64,000 nt of DNA from NCBI GenBank assembly GCA_965218875.1, contig OZ244707.1, positions 1,364,001-1,428,000 of the forward strand, given 5' to 3'. Origin of the DNA: CBDCMJ01 sp965218875. GTDB lineage: Bacteria > Chloroflexota > Dehalococcoidia > Lucifugimonadales > UBA3495. The stretch's first letter is position 1; each line of letters opens with the position of its first letter. Made by a program: the position numbers and the translations under genes. Positions 9,322 through 17,107 of the stretch are shown here, piece after piece. The notes beneath the pieces were generated by a model. It made no database searches. It saw nothing but the letters and a program-made list of their open reading frames with translations, and was not told where the DNA came from.

Positions 9322-9370
9322 CGCTGTAGAGTAACGCCCGGAACAAGTATCGTCGTTGGGAGGCGCTCCT

Positions 9371-10135
9371 ATGTCCGGCCACTCCAAATGGTCAACCATC
9401 AAGCACCGTAAGGGCGCCGCCGACGCCAAGCGGGGCGCCATGTTCACCAAGCTGACCCGGGACATCGTCCTGGCGGTGCGCGAGGGGGGAAGCACGGACC
9501 CAGACATGAACTTCCGCCTTCGGCTGGCCGTCGACAAAGCCAAGGGCAATAACATGCCCCTGGAAAATATTAGCCGGGCCATCAAGCGGGCCGGCGGCGA
9601 GGGCGACTCCGGAGAGCAACTGGAAGAGATCATCTATGAAGGGTACGGGCCGGGCGGCGGCGCAATCCTGCTGCAGGCCTTGACCACCAACCGCAACCGC
9701 ACCGCCGCGGAGGTGAGATCGACCTTTGCCCGGTGCGGCGGCAACCTCGGGGAGAGCGGTTGCGTGGCGTGGAACTTCGAGTCCAAGGGCCTCATAACCC
9801 TTGAGATGCCTGGCGAGGCCCAGGGCGAGGAGTTGGGCCTGCTGGCCATAGACGCCGGGGCCGACGACGTGAAGCTGGAGGACGGCTTTTTAGAGATAAT
9901 CACGGCGCCGGAACAGCTCCTGAAGGTGCGCCAGGCCCTGGAGTCGGAAAGCGCGTCGCTGGAAACTTCGGAGGTCTCCATGGTCCCCAAGGCCAGCGTG
10001 CCTCTGGGGGACAAGGAGGCGGAGCAGACCCTCAGGCTGCTGGACAGCCTGGAAGAGTTGGCCGACGTTCAGAAGGCCTACACCAATGCCGACTTCTCAC
10101 CGGCGGTGCTGGCCCGGTACCAGGAGGAGTCGTAG
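9371..10135 (+). CDS. yebC: YebC/PmpR family DNA-binding or translation-associated protein
   Basis: 254 residues with the hallmark N-terminus MSGHSKWSTIKHRKGAADAK and the internal AVDKAKGNNMPLENISRAIK. Members are described as transcriptional regulators (PmpR) and, more recently, as factors that help ribosomes through proline stretches. The ATG at 9371 follows a GGGAGG; an in-frame ATG five codons earlier would add non-family residues. First gene of a run with ruvC and ruvA, a common bacterial arrangement. Confidence 0.93.
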   Translation: MSGHSKWSTIKHRKGAADAKRGAMFTKLTRDIVLAVREGGSTDPDMNFRLRLAVDKAKGNNMPLENISRAIKRAGGEGDSGEQLEEIIYEGYGPGGGAILLQALTTNRNRTAAEVRSTFARCGGNLGESGCVAWNFESKGLITLEMPGEAQGEELGLLAIDAGADDVKLEDGFLEIITAPEQLLKVRQALESESASLETSEVSMVPKASVPLGDKEAEQTLRLLDSLEELADVQKAYTNADFSPAVLARYQEES

Positions 10136-10162
10136 CCGGGCAGTACGGGGAACGGGGATAGA

Positions 10163-10684
10163 ATGCGGGTATTGGGGATCGACCCCGGAACGGTACGGAT
10201 GGGCTACGCAGTGGTGGCCGCCGAGCCCCAGCCCCAGGCCGAAGACTACGGCGTGGTGTCTCTGCCCCGCAGCATGGCCTTGGAGCTGCGCCTCTATCAG
10301 CTTTACACCCACGTCCTTAACCTCATCAACGTCTTCAACCCCGCCGTCATCGCCGTCGAGCAGCCCTTCGTGGGAGCCGGCCAACGTAAATTCGCCGGGC
10401 CTGCCATTGCGGTGGGCCAGGCCCAAGCGGTGGTGCTAATTGGCGGCGCCAGCCAGGGAATCCCGGTTTTCAGCTACTCTCCGGCCCAGGTCAAACTGTC
10501 GGTGGCCAATTACGGCGCCGCCACCAAAGAACAAATGGGGCAGGCCGTGGCAGCTACCCTGAGGTTGGCCGAGGCGCCCGGTTCCGACGAGGCGGACGCC
10601 CTCTGCGTGGGGCTGTGCCACCTGGTCCAGGCGCGGGCCGCGTCGGCGTTGGGCCGAGAAATCGAGCCGGGCTTCGAGAGATAG
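10163..10684 (+). CDS. ruvC: Holliday junction resolvase RuvC
   Basis: 173-residue endonuclease that cuts four-way recombination junctions. RNase H-like fold with the acidic residues in place: Asp in VLGIDPGT, Glu in AVEQPFVGAG, and the C-terminal Asp pair in GSDEADAL. It starts 28 bp after yebC and runs three bases short of ruvA. Complete. Confidence 0.94.
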   Translation: MRVLGIDPGTVRMGYAVVAAEPQPQAEDYGVVSLPRSMALELRLYQLYTHVLNLINVFNPAVIAVEQPFVGAGQRKFAGPAIAVGQAQAVVLIGGASQGIPVFSYSPAQVKLSVANYGAATKEQMGQAVAATLRLAEAPGSDEADALCVGLCHLVQARAASALGREIEPGFER

Positions 10685-10687
10685 TGG

Positions 10688-11272
10688 GTGATTGTCAACG
10701 TCCAGGGCCTGCTTGAGACCACCGGCCCCGACTGGGTCCACGTCCGCGTCGGCGGCGTCACCCTCCAGGTTTCGGTCCCGGCCTCCGCCGTTGGGCAGTT
10801 GGGCGCCGCCGGCGAGACCGTCAGCCTGCACACCCAACTTCGCTTCCGCGACGAACAGCCGGTGCTCTACGGGTTCATCACCAGGGGGTCCTTGCACCTC
10901 TTCACCTTGCTCAACGGCGTCTCCGGAGTGGGGCCCCGCATAGCCCTGGCGCTGCTGTCGTCCCTGGGAGAGGCGGGTGTGCACCGGGCCATTTCCACCG
11001 AGGACGTGACCGCACTGGCCACCGCGCCCGGAGTAGGGCGCAGGACCGCCGGACGAATCATTCTGGAGCTGAAGGGGGCTATAGCGGCCGGAGAAGAGGT
11101 CGCCGTCGTGGGAGAGCCGGACGTGGACGATGACGTGGTGGCCGCGTTGACCGCCCTGGGCTACTCCCCCAGCGAGGCGCGGCAGGCGGTGGGGAACCTG
11201 GAGAAGGGCGCCGCCGCTACCCTGGAAGACCGCATCCGCCTGGCCCTGAGACAGTTCGGCGCCGGGGGCTGA
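10688..11272 (+). CDS. ruvA: Holliday junction branch migration protein RuvA
   Basis: 194 residues; the junction-binding subunit that loads RuvB helicase. N-terminal OB fold (LLETTGPDWVHVRVGGVTLQV), helix-hairpin-helix segments GVSGVGPRIALALLSSLG and ATAPGVGRRTAGRIILELKG, and a C-terminal domain with AALTALGYSPSEARQAV. Starts at GTG three bases after the ruvC stop; another GTG overlaps the ruvC stop. ruvB is not in the window. Confidence 0.94.
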   Translation: MIVNVQGLLETTGPDWVHVRVGGVTLQVSVPASAVGQLGAAGETVSLHTQLRFRDEQPVLYGFITRGSLHLFTLLNGVSGVGPRIALALLSSLGEAGVHRAISTEDVTALATAPGVGRRTAGRIILELKGAIAAGEEVAVVGEPDVDDDVVAALTALGYSPSEARQAVGNLEKGAAATLEDRIRLALRQFGAGG

Positions 11273-11657
11273 GAGGCCAGCCTGAGACGAGGCGCGTAAC
11301 TGTTCAGAGTTGGTTCCTCCTCAACTCACGACACTTCCCCCTTGCCCCCTCCGGTGCCCACTCCCTACGCTGTTAATCGGTAGCTACTAGCGCCTTTCTA
11401 CGTCTATCAACCGCCATCCAGGCCCATGGCTCAGAATGGCTCACAATGGCCCCGAAATAAAAACCCTGGCCTTCCCTCACGCCGACAGTTGGCTCCTCCC
11501 CTCTGAACACTTGACAAGGCGCGGGGCCGCTGGCGTGACGTGGGCGCCGGGAGTATCATGGTCTGGAGCCTGGAGTTTGGACTCTGGGGCTTGGATCGGT
11601 CTGCGGGGCAGGCCCAGCACGTAGATGTCGCTGCCATGGCAGCATCGAGGACTGAGA
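11273..11657. other. Intergenic region between ruvA and uvrB
   Basis: 385 bp with no recognisable gene, repeat or clear promoter. The last 33 bp are in frame with uvrB, so an upstream ATG at 11625 could extend that protein by 11 residues. Confidence 0.5.
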
Positions 11658-13760
11658 ATGGTTGAAGTCTCTCGAGGACGACGGTGGGCGGAAGCCGGGC
11701 TGGAGGTGGAAAAGGCGCGGACGGCGGGGGCCCACCTGGAGGCCCGGCAGTTCGAACTGGTCTCCGAGTTCTCCATGACTGGGGACCAGCCCCGGGCCGT
11801 GGCCCGCCTGTCCGAAGGGGTGGAGGCGGGCATCCCGCACCAAACGCTGCTGGGGGTGACCGGCAGCGGCAAGACCTTCACCATGGCCAACATCGTGCAG
11901 CAAGTCCAGCGTCCCGCGCTGGTGATGGCCCACAACAAGACACTGGCCGCGCAGTTGGCTTCCGAGTTCAGGGAGTTTTTCCCCCACAACGCCGTCGAGT
12001 ACTTCGTATCCTACTACGACTATTACCAGCCGGAGGCCTACGTTCCCCAGTCCGACACCTACATAGAGAAGGACTCCAGCGTCAACGAAGAGCTGGACAA
12101 GCTGCGTTTGTCGGCCACCACGTCGCTGCTCACCCGCCGGGACGTCCTCATCGTCGCCTCCGTGTCCTGCATCTACGGCCTGGGCGATCCTGAGGACTAC
12201 TTCCACTTCGTGGCCCGGCTGCAGGTGGGGGAGATACGGAACCGCAGCCAGTTGGTGCGCCAGCTGGTGGACATGCACTACGAGCGCAACGACATGGACC
12301 TGTCCCGGGGGAAGTTCCGCGTACGGGGCGACACCCTGGAGTTGGTCCCTGCCTATGAGGAGACGGCGCTCCGGATACAGTTCTTCGGCGACGAAGTCGA
12401 GCGGATCGTCCAGTTGGACCCGCTGACCGGGGAAATGCTGGGCGAGAAGCAGGAGACCTTCGTGTTTCCCGCCAACCACTTCGTGACTCCCAAAGAGAAG
12501 CTGGACCTGGCTATTGAAGACATCAAGCAGGAACTGGAAGAGCAGTTGGGACTCATGAGGTCCCGGGGCAAGGTGTTGGAGGCGGCCCGGCTGGAAAGCC
12601 GCACCAACTACGACCTGGAAATGCTGCAGGAAACCGGGTTTTGCTCCGGGGTGGAGAACTACTCCCGCCACCTCTCCCGCCGCGCCGCGGGCAGCGCCCC
12701 CTGGACTTTGCTGGACTACTTCCCCGAGGACTTCTTGCTGTTCGTGGACGAGTCGCACATGACCCTCCCCCAGGTCCGGGGCATGTACCACGGCGACATG
12801 TCCAGGAAGAAGACTCTGGTCGAGTACGGCTTCCGCCTTCCGTCCGCCCTGGACAACCGCCCTTTGAGCTTCGACGAGTACGAGTCGCACATCAACCAGG
12901 TCGTCCACGTATCGGCCACCCCGGGGCCCTATGAGTTGCAGCACAGTTCCAAGATCGTGGAGCAGGTAATCCGGCCCACCGGCCTGCTGGACCCCACCGT
13001 AGAGGTCAAACCCACCGCGGGGCAGATCGACGACCTGCTCACTCAAATCAAGCAGCGGGTGGAAAGGGCTGAACGCTGCCTCGTCACCACCCTGACCAAG
13101 CGCATGGCCGAGGAACTGGCGGACTACCTGTCGGAGATGGGCATCCGCAACAACTACCTGCACTCGGACATCCAGACCCTGGACCGCATCGAGATTCTGC
13201 GCGACCTGCGGCTGGGGGTCTACGACGTCATCGTGGGCATCAACCTGCTGCGGGAGGGCCTGGACCTGCCCGAGGTGAGCCTGGTGGCCATCCTGGACGC
13301 CGACAAAGAGGGCTACCTGAGGTCCGACACCTCCATGATTCAGACCATCGGCCGGGCCGCCCGCCACTCCAACGGCCACGTCATCATGTACGCTGACCGG
13401 CTCACCGACTCGATGCGGCGGGCCATCGACGAGACCAACCGGCGCCGCACCATCCAGGACAACTTCAACCACGAGCACGGCATCCAACCCCAGAGCATTC
13501 AGAAAGAGGTCCACGACATCACCGAGAGCATCAAGGGGGTTGCCGAGAACCGGGCCCGCTACAACGTAGCACGTCGCGAGCTATCCAGACCCGACATGTT
13601 CCGCGTGGTCAAAGACCTGGAAGTGCAAATGAAAGAGGCGGCCAAGAGCCTGCAATTCGAGAAGGCCGCCCAATTCCGCGACGAGATTTTCGAGCTTCGG
13701 CGCCTGCTGGCCCTGGAGGAAACCACCCTCATGCCCTCGAACACCGGCGCCGGCGAGTAA
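11658..13760 (+). CDS. uvrB: Excinuclease ABC subunit B
   Basis: 700-residue helicase-like subunit of nucleotide excision repair. Walker A is GVTGSGKTF, the beta-hairpin region contains YYDYYQPEAYVPQSDTYIEK, the DEAD-type box is FVDESH, motif VI is TIGRAARHSNG, and the C-terminal UVR domain (LQFEKAAQFRDEI) that contacts UvrC is present. About 28 residues precede the usual start of homology (FELVSEF). ATG 11658 follows a GAGGA; ATG 11625 is the alternative. Complete; uvrA and uvrC are not in the window. Confidence 0.94.
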   Translation: MVEVSRGRRWAEAGLEVEKARTAGAHLEARQFELVSEFSMTGDQPRAVARLSEGVEAGIPHQTLLGVTGSGKTFTMANIVQQVQRPALVMAHNKTLAAQLASEFREFFPHNAVEYFVSYYDYYQPEAYVPQSDTYIEKDSSVNEELDKLRLSATTSLLTRRDVLIVASVSCIYGLGDPEDYFHFVARLQVGEIRNRSQLVRQLVDMHYERNDMDLSRGKFRVRGDTLELVPAYEETALRIQFFGDEVERIVQLDPLTGEMLGEKQETFVFPANHFVTPKEKLDLAIEDIKQELEEQLGLMRSRGKVLEAARLESRTNYDLEMLQETGFCSGVENYSRHLSRRAAGSAPWTLLDYFPEDFLLFVDESHMTLPQVRGMYHGDMSRKKTLVEYGFRLPSALDNRPLSFDEYESHINQVVHVSATPGPYELQHSSKIVEQVIRPTGLLDPTVEVKPTAGQIDDLLTQIKQRVERAERCLVTTLTKRMAEELADYLSEMGIRNNYLHSDIQTLDRIEILRDLRLGVYDVIVGINLLREGLDLPEVSLVAILDADKEGYLRSDTSMIQTIGRAARHSNGHVIMYADRLTDSMRRAIDETNRRRTIQDNFNHEHGIQPQSIQKEVHDITESIKGVAENRARYNVARRELSRPDMFRVVKDLEVQMKEAAKSLQFEKAAQFRDEIFELRRLLALEETTLMPSNTGAGE

Positions 13761-13864
13761 GCCCACCGGTTCGGCTTCGCCGGCCTGCGATACCGGAGAA
13801 GGCGAGGTCTCGCTGGGGATCGTCCACCTTGGGTGTGACACCCGCATCGGCGGCTTCCGGCCGG

Positions 13865-14719
13865 TTACTCGGCCCGCTCCTCCACCAGCCTGTGCAGTTG
13901 CTCCAGCACCTTCCCGTTCTCCTCGGTGGTAAAACCGTCCACCTTGGGCAAAGCCTCTCCGGTGGTGCCGTCCACCAAGCCCAGGTCCACCAGCCGGTGG
14001 ACCAGACTCGTCTCGTGCTCCACCGTGGGCAGGAGGTTTGTGCCGGTCAGCCGCGACAGGGCGGCCACCAGGCCGTAGCCTCCCCAGTTGGACACGCTGG
14101 CGATGACCAGACGGTCAACCCGGGTCACGGCCGGGTCCCGGGGCAGGCCGTCCACGGTAGGGATGACCTCGGCCAGGTTGCCCATGCCAATCTCGTTGCC
14201 CCCGTCGCCGATGCCCACGCTGGGCAGGCCGGCCTCGAACAGGAAGTCCACCCGCGCGGTGAAAGGGGTGATATCGGCGTCCCGCATGTTCAGGTAGGCG
14301 CCGGAGCGGGTGGGACCGCTGCGCTCGATGGAGACCAGCACCGCGGGACCCAGCTTGCTCAAGAGGCCGGCGGCGAACTGCCGGCTGGCCTCTAAGCCCG
14401 CGATGGGGAAGTCGGCCACCTCGGTCTCGGCTCCCACACAGTGCCTCAGGGCGGGCCCGCAGAAGGGGTCTGCCACCAGGGTGACCTGGCGTCCCAAGGC
14501 TTGCAGCGCGTGGGCGATGGCCAAGGCTCCCGGAGGGCCGTCAGTCTCCGACGTGCCGCTCATCAGGATGTAGAACCCCGTGGCCACGATCACGTCCCCG
14601 GGGTGGTCCAAGATATACCGGGCGGCTTGGGCGCAGTAATCCGGGGGCAGGTGGGGACGCAACCGGGACACGCCCCGCCGGTCCTGTTGCAGTATGACGT
14701 CCTCTATCGTTGGGGCCAC
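13865..14719 (-). CDS. D-glutamate cyclase C-terminal domain protein (DUF4392)
   Basis: 284 residues matching DUF4392, the catalytic half of D-glutamate cyclase, which converts D-glutamate to 5-oxo-D-proline. Features: ATGFYILMSGTSETDGPPGA near the N-terminus, SIERSGPTRSGAYLNMR, and GIGDGGNEIGMGN. The GTG at 14719 follows AGGAAG and removes 15 proline/arginine-rich residues from the longest frame. It lies 90 bp downstream of a DUF1445 gene on the same strand; in animals these two domains are fused in the mitochondrial enzyme DGLUCY. Activity here is inferred from the family. Confidence 0.85.
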   Translation of the reverse strand: MAPTIEDVILQQDRRGVSRLRPHLPPDYCAQAARYILDHPGDVIVATGFYILMSGTSETDGPPGALAIAHALQALGRQVTLVADPFCGPALRHCVGAETEVADFPIAGLEASRQFAAGLLSKLGPAVLVSIERSGPTRSGAYLNMRDADITPFTARVDFLFEAGLPSVGIGDGGNEIGMGNLAEVIPTVDGLPRDPAVTRVDRLVIASVSNWGGYGLVAALSRLTGTNLLPTVEHETSLVHRLVDLGLVDGTTGEALPKVDGFTTEENGKVLEQLHRLVEERAE

Positions 14720-14809
14720 GGCGCTTCCTGACCGGAGAGGGCGGGGACCCGGGTCGCTCCCCAAGCAACCGGGGCTACCAGGGGTGATACCCCCCGCTTC
14801 GAATTCGAT

Positions 14810-15604
14810 TCAAATCGCCGCGTATTCCTCGTCCGTCCGGTCGGTAATAAACATCCTCCCGGGTCCGTGGGTAAACATCAGGGGCGGCTTGCAGCTAATG
14901 GCCACTGCTTGGGGCGTCACTCCGCAGGCCCAAAAGACCGGCTCCTCGTCGGGCAGCACGTCCACCGGGTCGCCGAAGTCGGTTCGGTCCAGGTCCTCGA
15001 TGCCAATGCCCTGGGGATGTCCGATGTGGATGGGCGCGCCGTGGGTGGCGGGAAAGCGCGAGGTGACCTGCACGGCCCTGGCTATCCGGTCACGCTTGAC
15101 CGGCCGCATGCTCACCACCGTGGGGCCGGAAAAGACGCCCGCCGGAACGGTGGGGATGTTGGTCACGTACATGGCGACGTTGAGACCCAGGTCCTGATGC
15201 CGGAGCGGAATGCCGGCGTCCACCATCGCGGTCTCGAAGGAGAAGCTGCAGCCCAGGAGGAAAGACACCATATCGTCGCGCCATACGTCCAGCAGGGAGT
15301 CGGTTTCGGACGTTAGCTCACCGTGGCGGTAGACTCGGTAGGCGGGAAGGTCGGTGCGAATATCGGCGCCAGGCGCGGTCAACACCGGCTCAGTGCCTCC
15401 GGCGTCGATTACCTCCAGCACCGGGCAGGGCTTGGGATTGCGCTGGCAGAACAGGAGAAAGTCGAAGGCCAGGTCCCGAGGCAGGACGGCCAGGTTGGCT
15501 TGAACGTAACCTGGGGCCACGCCGGAAGTGACTCCCCTCCAGCGCCCGGAACGTATCAGTTCCCTGGCTTCCCTGCCCGTTTGGGGCAATACTTGGACTC
15601 CCAT
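14810..15604 (-). CDS. Putative hydro-lyase, DUF1445 family
   Basis: 264 residues; family shown by RSGRWRGVTSGVAPGYVQAN, FLLFCQRNPKPCPVLEV, FLLGCSFSFETAM, RPVKRDRIARAVQVT and the late GHPQGIGIEDL. DUF1445 proteins are annotated as putative hydro-lyases, and the domain forms the N-terminal half of animal D-glutamate cyclase. Complete. First of a two-gene unit with the DUF4392 gene, so the pair probably works in D-glutamate or 5-oxoproline metabolism. Confidence 0.87.
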   Translation of the reverse strand: MGVQVLPQTGREARELIRSGRWRGVTSGVAPGYVQANLAVLPRDLAFDFLLFCQRNPKPCPVLEVIDAGGTEPVLTAPGADIRTDLPAYRVYRHGELTSETDSLLDVWRDDMVSFLLGCSFSFETAMVDAGIPLRHQDLGLNVAMYVTNIPTVPAGVFSGPTVVSMRPVKRDRIARAVQVTSRFPATHGAPIHIGHPQGIGIEDLDRTDFGDPVDVLPDEEPVFWACGVTPQAVAISCKPPLMFTHGPGRMFITDRTDEEYAAI

Positions 15605-15844
15605 CTCAGCTTTCCCTTACGCCTTCGCCGAGGACTCTAACCGAATGACTGCCGGGAGGACATGCAACCTGCCCCACATGATAGTAAGGTCAGCCCGCCC
15701 CGTCAATTCCGGTGGTGCGACGTCAGCGGCATTCGGTTTTCCCGTCATGCCGAACGTATTCCCTGCAAGACCGTGGTCATTTCGAGGGGGCCTGGGCACG
15801 TCACTCCGGGGGCCCCATCCTGTCATTACCAGGGGGGCCCGACC

Positions 15845-15882
15845 CTGTCATTCCGCGGGAGCGTAGCGACGAGGAATCTAAA
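15845..15882 (-). repeat. Dispersed palindromic repeat, family A copy 2
   Basis: CTGTCATTCC...GCGTAGCGACGAGGAATCTAA, the reverse orientation of the family A consensus. It forms an inverted pair with the copy at 16013. Confidence 0.8.
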
Positions 15883-16012
15883 CTTCTTGACTACCCGCCA
15901 GACTGTCGGGCAACAGACCGTCTACAAAGTAGGACTCTCGGCCGCGCTCGGAATAGCATAAGCGGGCGCAAGGCGGCCAATGACCGGCAGCCGGGCCTTG
16001 CAGCTATGCGTT

Positions 16013-16050
16013 TTAGATTCCTCGTCGCTGCGCTCCAACGGAATGACAGA
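16013..16050 (+). repeat. Dispersed palindromic repeat, family A copy 3
   Basis: TTAGATTCCTCGTCGCTGCG followed by CTCCAACGGAATGACAG. A second GGAATGACAGGG follows 20 bp later and leads into a family B unit. Confidence 0.8.
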
Positions 16051-16058
16051 GGGGGGCG

Positions 16059-16232
16059 TTCCAGCGGAATGACAGGGTGGGGCGTAGGCGGCCCTGCCCG
16101 GCTGCTAGCCCCCTCCTGGTCGCGCCCGGGCCACCTCCTATTTCCACAATAATGACGGAAGCGAGCGCAGGGCAGGCTAGCCACGGCAACCTGGCCCCCT
16201 ACCCACGCCTATTCTCACGGTAATGGCAGAGG
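16059..16232 (+). repeat. Composite dispersed repeat, family B
   Basis: The block GGAATGACAG(G/A)GTGGGGCGTAGG, then CCCGGC(T/G)GCTAGC, then a pyrimidine-rich stretch, then ATAATGACG is shared almost intact with 22560-22660, and partly with 63827-63885. A second, shorter unit (16192-16232) repeats the CCTATTCTCA...TAATGGCAG end. Confidence 0.7.
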
Positions 16233-16393
16233 GGCCTCATCTGGGAGAGGCGGAGCGAGACCGGTACGGCTGAGGCGACCGCCGGCTTCTGTCCCCCGGC
16301 TACCGTCCCAAAGAAGCCGGGCGCGCGATGGGCCGGGGACTCTGGCAGTCGGTGATATACTTCCGTGGCAACCCGTCTAACTAACCCGGAGCT

Positions 16394-17074
16394 TTGCGAT
16401 TACCCGTGTATAAGGTTTTCCTGCTGGGCGACCATTGGGGAGGGACCGATCGCATGGTCGAAGCCATCGGCCGGTCGGGGATGACGTGCCGGTTGGGCGC
16501 GGACTTGGATGAGGCCCTCGGCGAGGAGTCCTCCCAGCAGCCGGAAGCGGTGCTGCTGGACCTGATGTCCATAGAATCCAGTCATGCCCGGCAGGTGGTG
16601 GAGCAGTGCAAGAAAATCAAGATGCCGGTGCTGGCCGTGGTCCCAAGGGAGGCTGTCGGAGACTACGATCCCTCCCTGAACCCCGACGAGTTAATCGTCC
16701 ATCCCACGCCCGAAAACGAGTTGGTGCTCCGGGTCAAGCAGGCCATCTACCGGGTGAACGGCCCCCTGGGGGCCCACCTTCTCAAGGCGGGCGACCTGGC
16801 CATCGACCTCGAGCGGTACGAAGTGACGGTGGCGGGGCGCAAAGTGGAGCTGACCTATAAGGAGTTCCAGCTTTTGGTGCTGCTGGCATCGAATCCCGGC
16901 CGGGTATACTCCCGGGAAAGCCTGCTCAGCCAGGTCTGGGAGTACGACTTCCTGGGCGGCACCCGCACCGTGGACGTTCATGTTCGACGGTTGCGCTCCA
17001 AGATCGAGGCTCCCGACCGCTCCTTCATAGAGACCATCTACCTGGTGGGATACCGCTTCAAAGCGCCGGACTAG
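16394..17074 (+). CDS. OmpR/PhoB-type winged-helix regulator with degenerate receiver
   Basis: 226 residues. The C-terminal half is a normal winged-helix DNA-binding domain: VELTYKEFQLLVLLASNPGR, SRESLLSQVWEYDF, GGTRTVDVHVRRLRSKIE. The N-terminal receiver-like half is altered: the usual acidic pair is reduced to LLGDH, the phosphate-accepting region is LLDLMS, and the conserved lysine is absent (LAVVPREAV). It probably works without phosphorylation. No histidine kinase is adjacent. The start is TTG at 16394 with CCGGAG upstream. Convergent with recG. Confidence 0.85.
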   Translation: MRLPVYKVFLLGDHWGGTDRMVEAIGRSGMTCRLGADLDEALGEESSQQPEAVLLDLMSIESSHARQVVEQCKKIKMPVLAVVPREAVGDYDPSLNPDELIVHPTPENELVLRVKQAIYRVNGPLGAHLLKAGDLAIDLERYEVTVAGRKVELTYKEFQLLVLLASNPGRVYSRESLLSQVWEYDFLGGTRTVDVHVRRLRSKIEAPDRSFIETIYLVGYRFKAPD

Positions 17075-17107
17075 CGGGCTTGACGCCCTGGGCGAGCCCA
17101 CGGCTGG

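Larger units (their letters stand above)
15605..16393. other. Repeat-rich gene-free region
   Basis: 789 bp without a supported gene. Short open frames here are repeat-derived. It carries family A palindromic repeats (15845-15882, 16013-16050, and a half copy near 16066-16078) and family B repeats (16101-16166, 16192-16232). Confidence 0.65.

Noticed and set aside
11556..13514. A 652-codon open frame on the minus strand opposite uvrB
   Set aside because: It mirrors a highly conserved gene; its composition (Val/His/Gln/Leu-rich, no motifs) is the usual antisense shadow in GC-rich DNA.
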